Assembly: GCA_900752015.1 (NCBI GenBank)
Contig: CAADTZ010000004.1
Location: forward strand, 1-5,783
DNA: 5,783 nucleotides
DNA from: an uncultured Collinsella sp.
GTDB lineage: Bacteria; Actinomycetota; Coriobacteriia; Coriobacteriales; Coriobacteriaceae
Direction: 5' to 3'
Part shown: positions 1 through 5,783 of the stretch, in pieces
Layout of the letters: every line of letters starts with the position of its first letter
Position numbering within the stretch: the first letter of the stretch is position 1
Made by a program: the position numbers and the translations under genes
Notes under the pieces: generated by a model
The model's input: only the letters and a program-made list of their open reading frames with translations
Database searches by the model: none
Told to the model about the DNA's origin: nothing

Positions 1-1015
<1,015 letters not shown>

Positions 1016-1021
1016 TTGACT

Positions 1022-5497
<4,476 letters not shown>

Positions 5498-5517
5498 TTT
5501 CCAAGTACGTTAACCGT

Positions 5518-5541
5518 CCTTCCAAAGACCCGTTTCCCAAC
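5518..5541 (+). terminator. Possible left arm of the native rpoC terminator, interrupted by the IS
   Basis: The stretch CCAAAGACCCGTTTCCC (5522-5538) has the composition of a left terminator arm: an A-rich start, a GC core, then the approach to a loop. No matching right arm (GGGAAACGGGTCTTT) occurs in the window, and the IS end begins a few bases later at 5542. I infer that the IS inserted near the loop and displaced the right arm. This is a weak call based on half a hairpin; the rest of 5498-5541 shows nothing recognisable. Confidence 0.3.
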
Positions 5542-5547
5542 TGAACT

Positions 5548-5588
5548 GCCTCCCATTTCTTGGACATGAGAAATGGGAGGCTTTCTTT
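5548..5588 (+). terminator. Perfect 13-bp hairpin plus T-rich tract at the IS left end
   Basis: GCCTCCCATTTCT (5548-5560) pairs perfectly with AGAAATGGGAGGC (5569-5581) around an 8-nt loop (TGGACATG). TTTCTTT (5582-5588) follows. It would act as an intrinsic terminator for transcription leaving rpoBC, although the T-tract is interrupted by one C. The right arm also contains the GGGAGG ribosome binding site of the downstream OrfA, so the same fold would block translation from read-through RNA. Because it overlaps the IS terminal sequence, it is more likely part of the element than the host's own terminator. Confidence 0.75.
5575..5580 (+). promoter_or_regulatory. Ribosome binding site of orfA, buried in the hairpin
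   Basis: GGGAGG is 8 nt before the ATG at 5589 and sits entirely within the right arm of the 5548-5581 hairpin. In a transcript starting upstream it would be base-paired. A transcript starting inside the left arm or loop would leave it free. The site is what makes ATG 5589 a convincing start. Confidence 0.7.
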
Positions 5589-5783
5589 ATGCGCGTTGAT
5601 TTGAGGGTGAAGCATGATGTCGAGGCCAGGAAGGCGGCCATAGGGCTCTTCGAGCTCGGGCACGGGTATAAATCTGCCGCGATTGCCCTTTCGCTTCCCG
5701 CGGAAGCCGTGAGAAGATGGCAGGAGATATACCGCGCGTTCGGGAGCGAGGTGCTGCTGCGCATGGACGGAAAGCAGGGCAGG
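5589..5783 (+). CDS. IS3-family transposase OrfA, N-terminal 65 codons (runs off window)
   Basis: This open frame from ATG 5589 stays open to the window end and is too truncated to identify beyond family level. Residues about 14-48 form a helix-turn-helix: a helix around KAAIGLFELGHGY, a second around SAAIALSLP, and a recognition helix AEAVRRWQEIYRAFG. The pattern GY...LP..VR.W...Y...G matches the N-terminus of IS150 OrfA (InsJ) as I recall it. In such elements OrfA binds the IS ends, and a programmed -1 frameshift joins it to the DDE integrase-like OrfB, which would lie downstream. Codon use (AGG, AGA, ATA, GGG) differs sharply from rpoC, which fits acquired DNA. A solitary regulator with the same fold is possible but less likely given the IS-like end just upstream. 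Confidence 0.8.
   Translation, partial: MRVDLRVKHDVEARKAAIGLFELGHGYKSAAIALSLPAEAVRRWQEIYRAFGSEVLLRMDGKQGR

Larger units (their letters stand above)
5542..5783 (+). mobile_element. IS3-family (IS150-group) insertion sequence, left end, truncated by window
   Basis: The element appears to start at TGAACTGCCTCCCATTT (5542-5558). From memory this resembles the IS150 left end (TGTACTGCACCCATTT, then TTGGAC), and TTGGAC is also present here at 5560-5565. IS3-family ends characteristically begin with 5'-TG. An OrfA-type helix-turn-helix gene starts 47 bp in, the usual IS3-family layout. Codon use changes here: of eight Arg codons five are AGG/AGA, and ATA and GGG occur, unlike rpoBC. The right end, orfB and the second target copy lie outside the window. 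If 5542 is the true first base, the target duplication would include AAC (5539-5541). Confidence 0.75.

Noticed and set aside
5548..5588. Hairpin as simply the native rpoBC terminator
   Set aside because: It overlaps sequence resembling an IS150-type terminal repeat (TG...ACTGC.CCCATTT...TTGGAC) and lies within the start region of the IS gene. It can still stop rpoBC transcription, but it probably belongs to the element.
5510..5764. Minus-strand open frames across the rpoC-IS junction
   Set aside because: They cross the hairpin and the strongly supported OrfA reading frame, have no recognisable domain, and lack a good ribosome binding site.

Overview
The window carries the 3' part of an rpoBC operon, followed directly by the left end of an IS3-family insertion sequence. 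All genes read on the + strand. The DNA is GC-rich, with C/G-ending codons dominating rpoBC. The β' protein has the charged two-helix clamp insertion typical of Actinomycetota and lacks the SI3 insertion of Proteobacteria. My best guess is a gut Coriobacteriia member (Collinsella/Olsenella-like). This rests on recall of family sequences, not on a search.

Layout: 1-1015 is the C-terminal 337 codons of rpoB (RNA polymerase β). rpoC (β') follows at 1022-5497, with its Shine-Dalgarno sequence inside the last codons of rpoB. The remaining 3' end of the window (5498-5783) holds a 44-bp remnant of the rpoC downstream region, an IS end starting near 5542 with a perfect 13-bp hairpin, and the first 65 codons of an IS150-type OrfA starting at 5589 and running off the window. 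Codon use changes abruptly at this boundary (AGG/AGA, ATA and GGG appear).

The core enzyme parts are intact: both β' zinc sites, the NADFDGDQM catalytic loop, bridge helix and trigger loop, and the β GDK...HGNKG and HARSTG motifs. The polymerase nevertheless looks remodelled. (i) β' continues about 231 residues past the usual family end. This extension contains a 61-residue domain that aligns without gaps to the C-terminal domain of the RNA polymerase α subunit, keeping the equivalents of the E. coli α DNA-contacting residues R265, N268, G296, K298 and E302. (ii) β' then ends in an acidic 90-residue tail, and β ends in an acidic 52-residue tail; both carry a similar short S-x-L-D-D/E-L motif. 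(iii) The bridge helix, trigger loop and a conserved C-terminal segment near them carry substitutions at positions that are nearly invariant in the sequences I remember.

At the 3' end, the IS hairpin has a double role: it is terminator-like for transcription coming out of rpoBC, and it buries the transposase ribosome binding site. The sequence just upstream looks like the left arm of a native terminator that may have been split by the IS.
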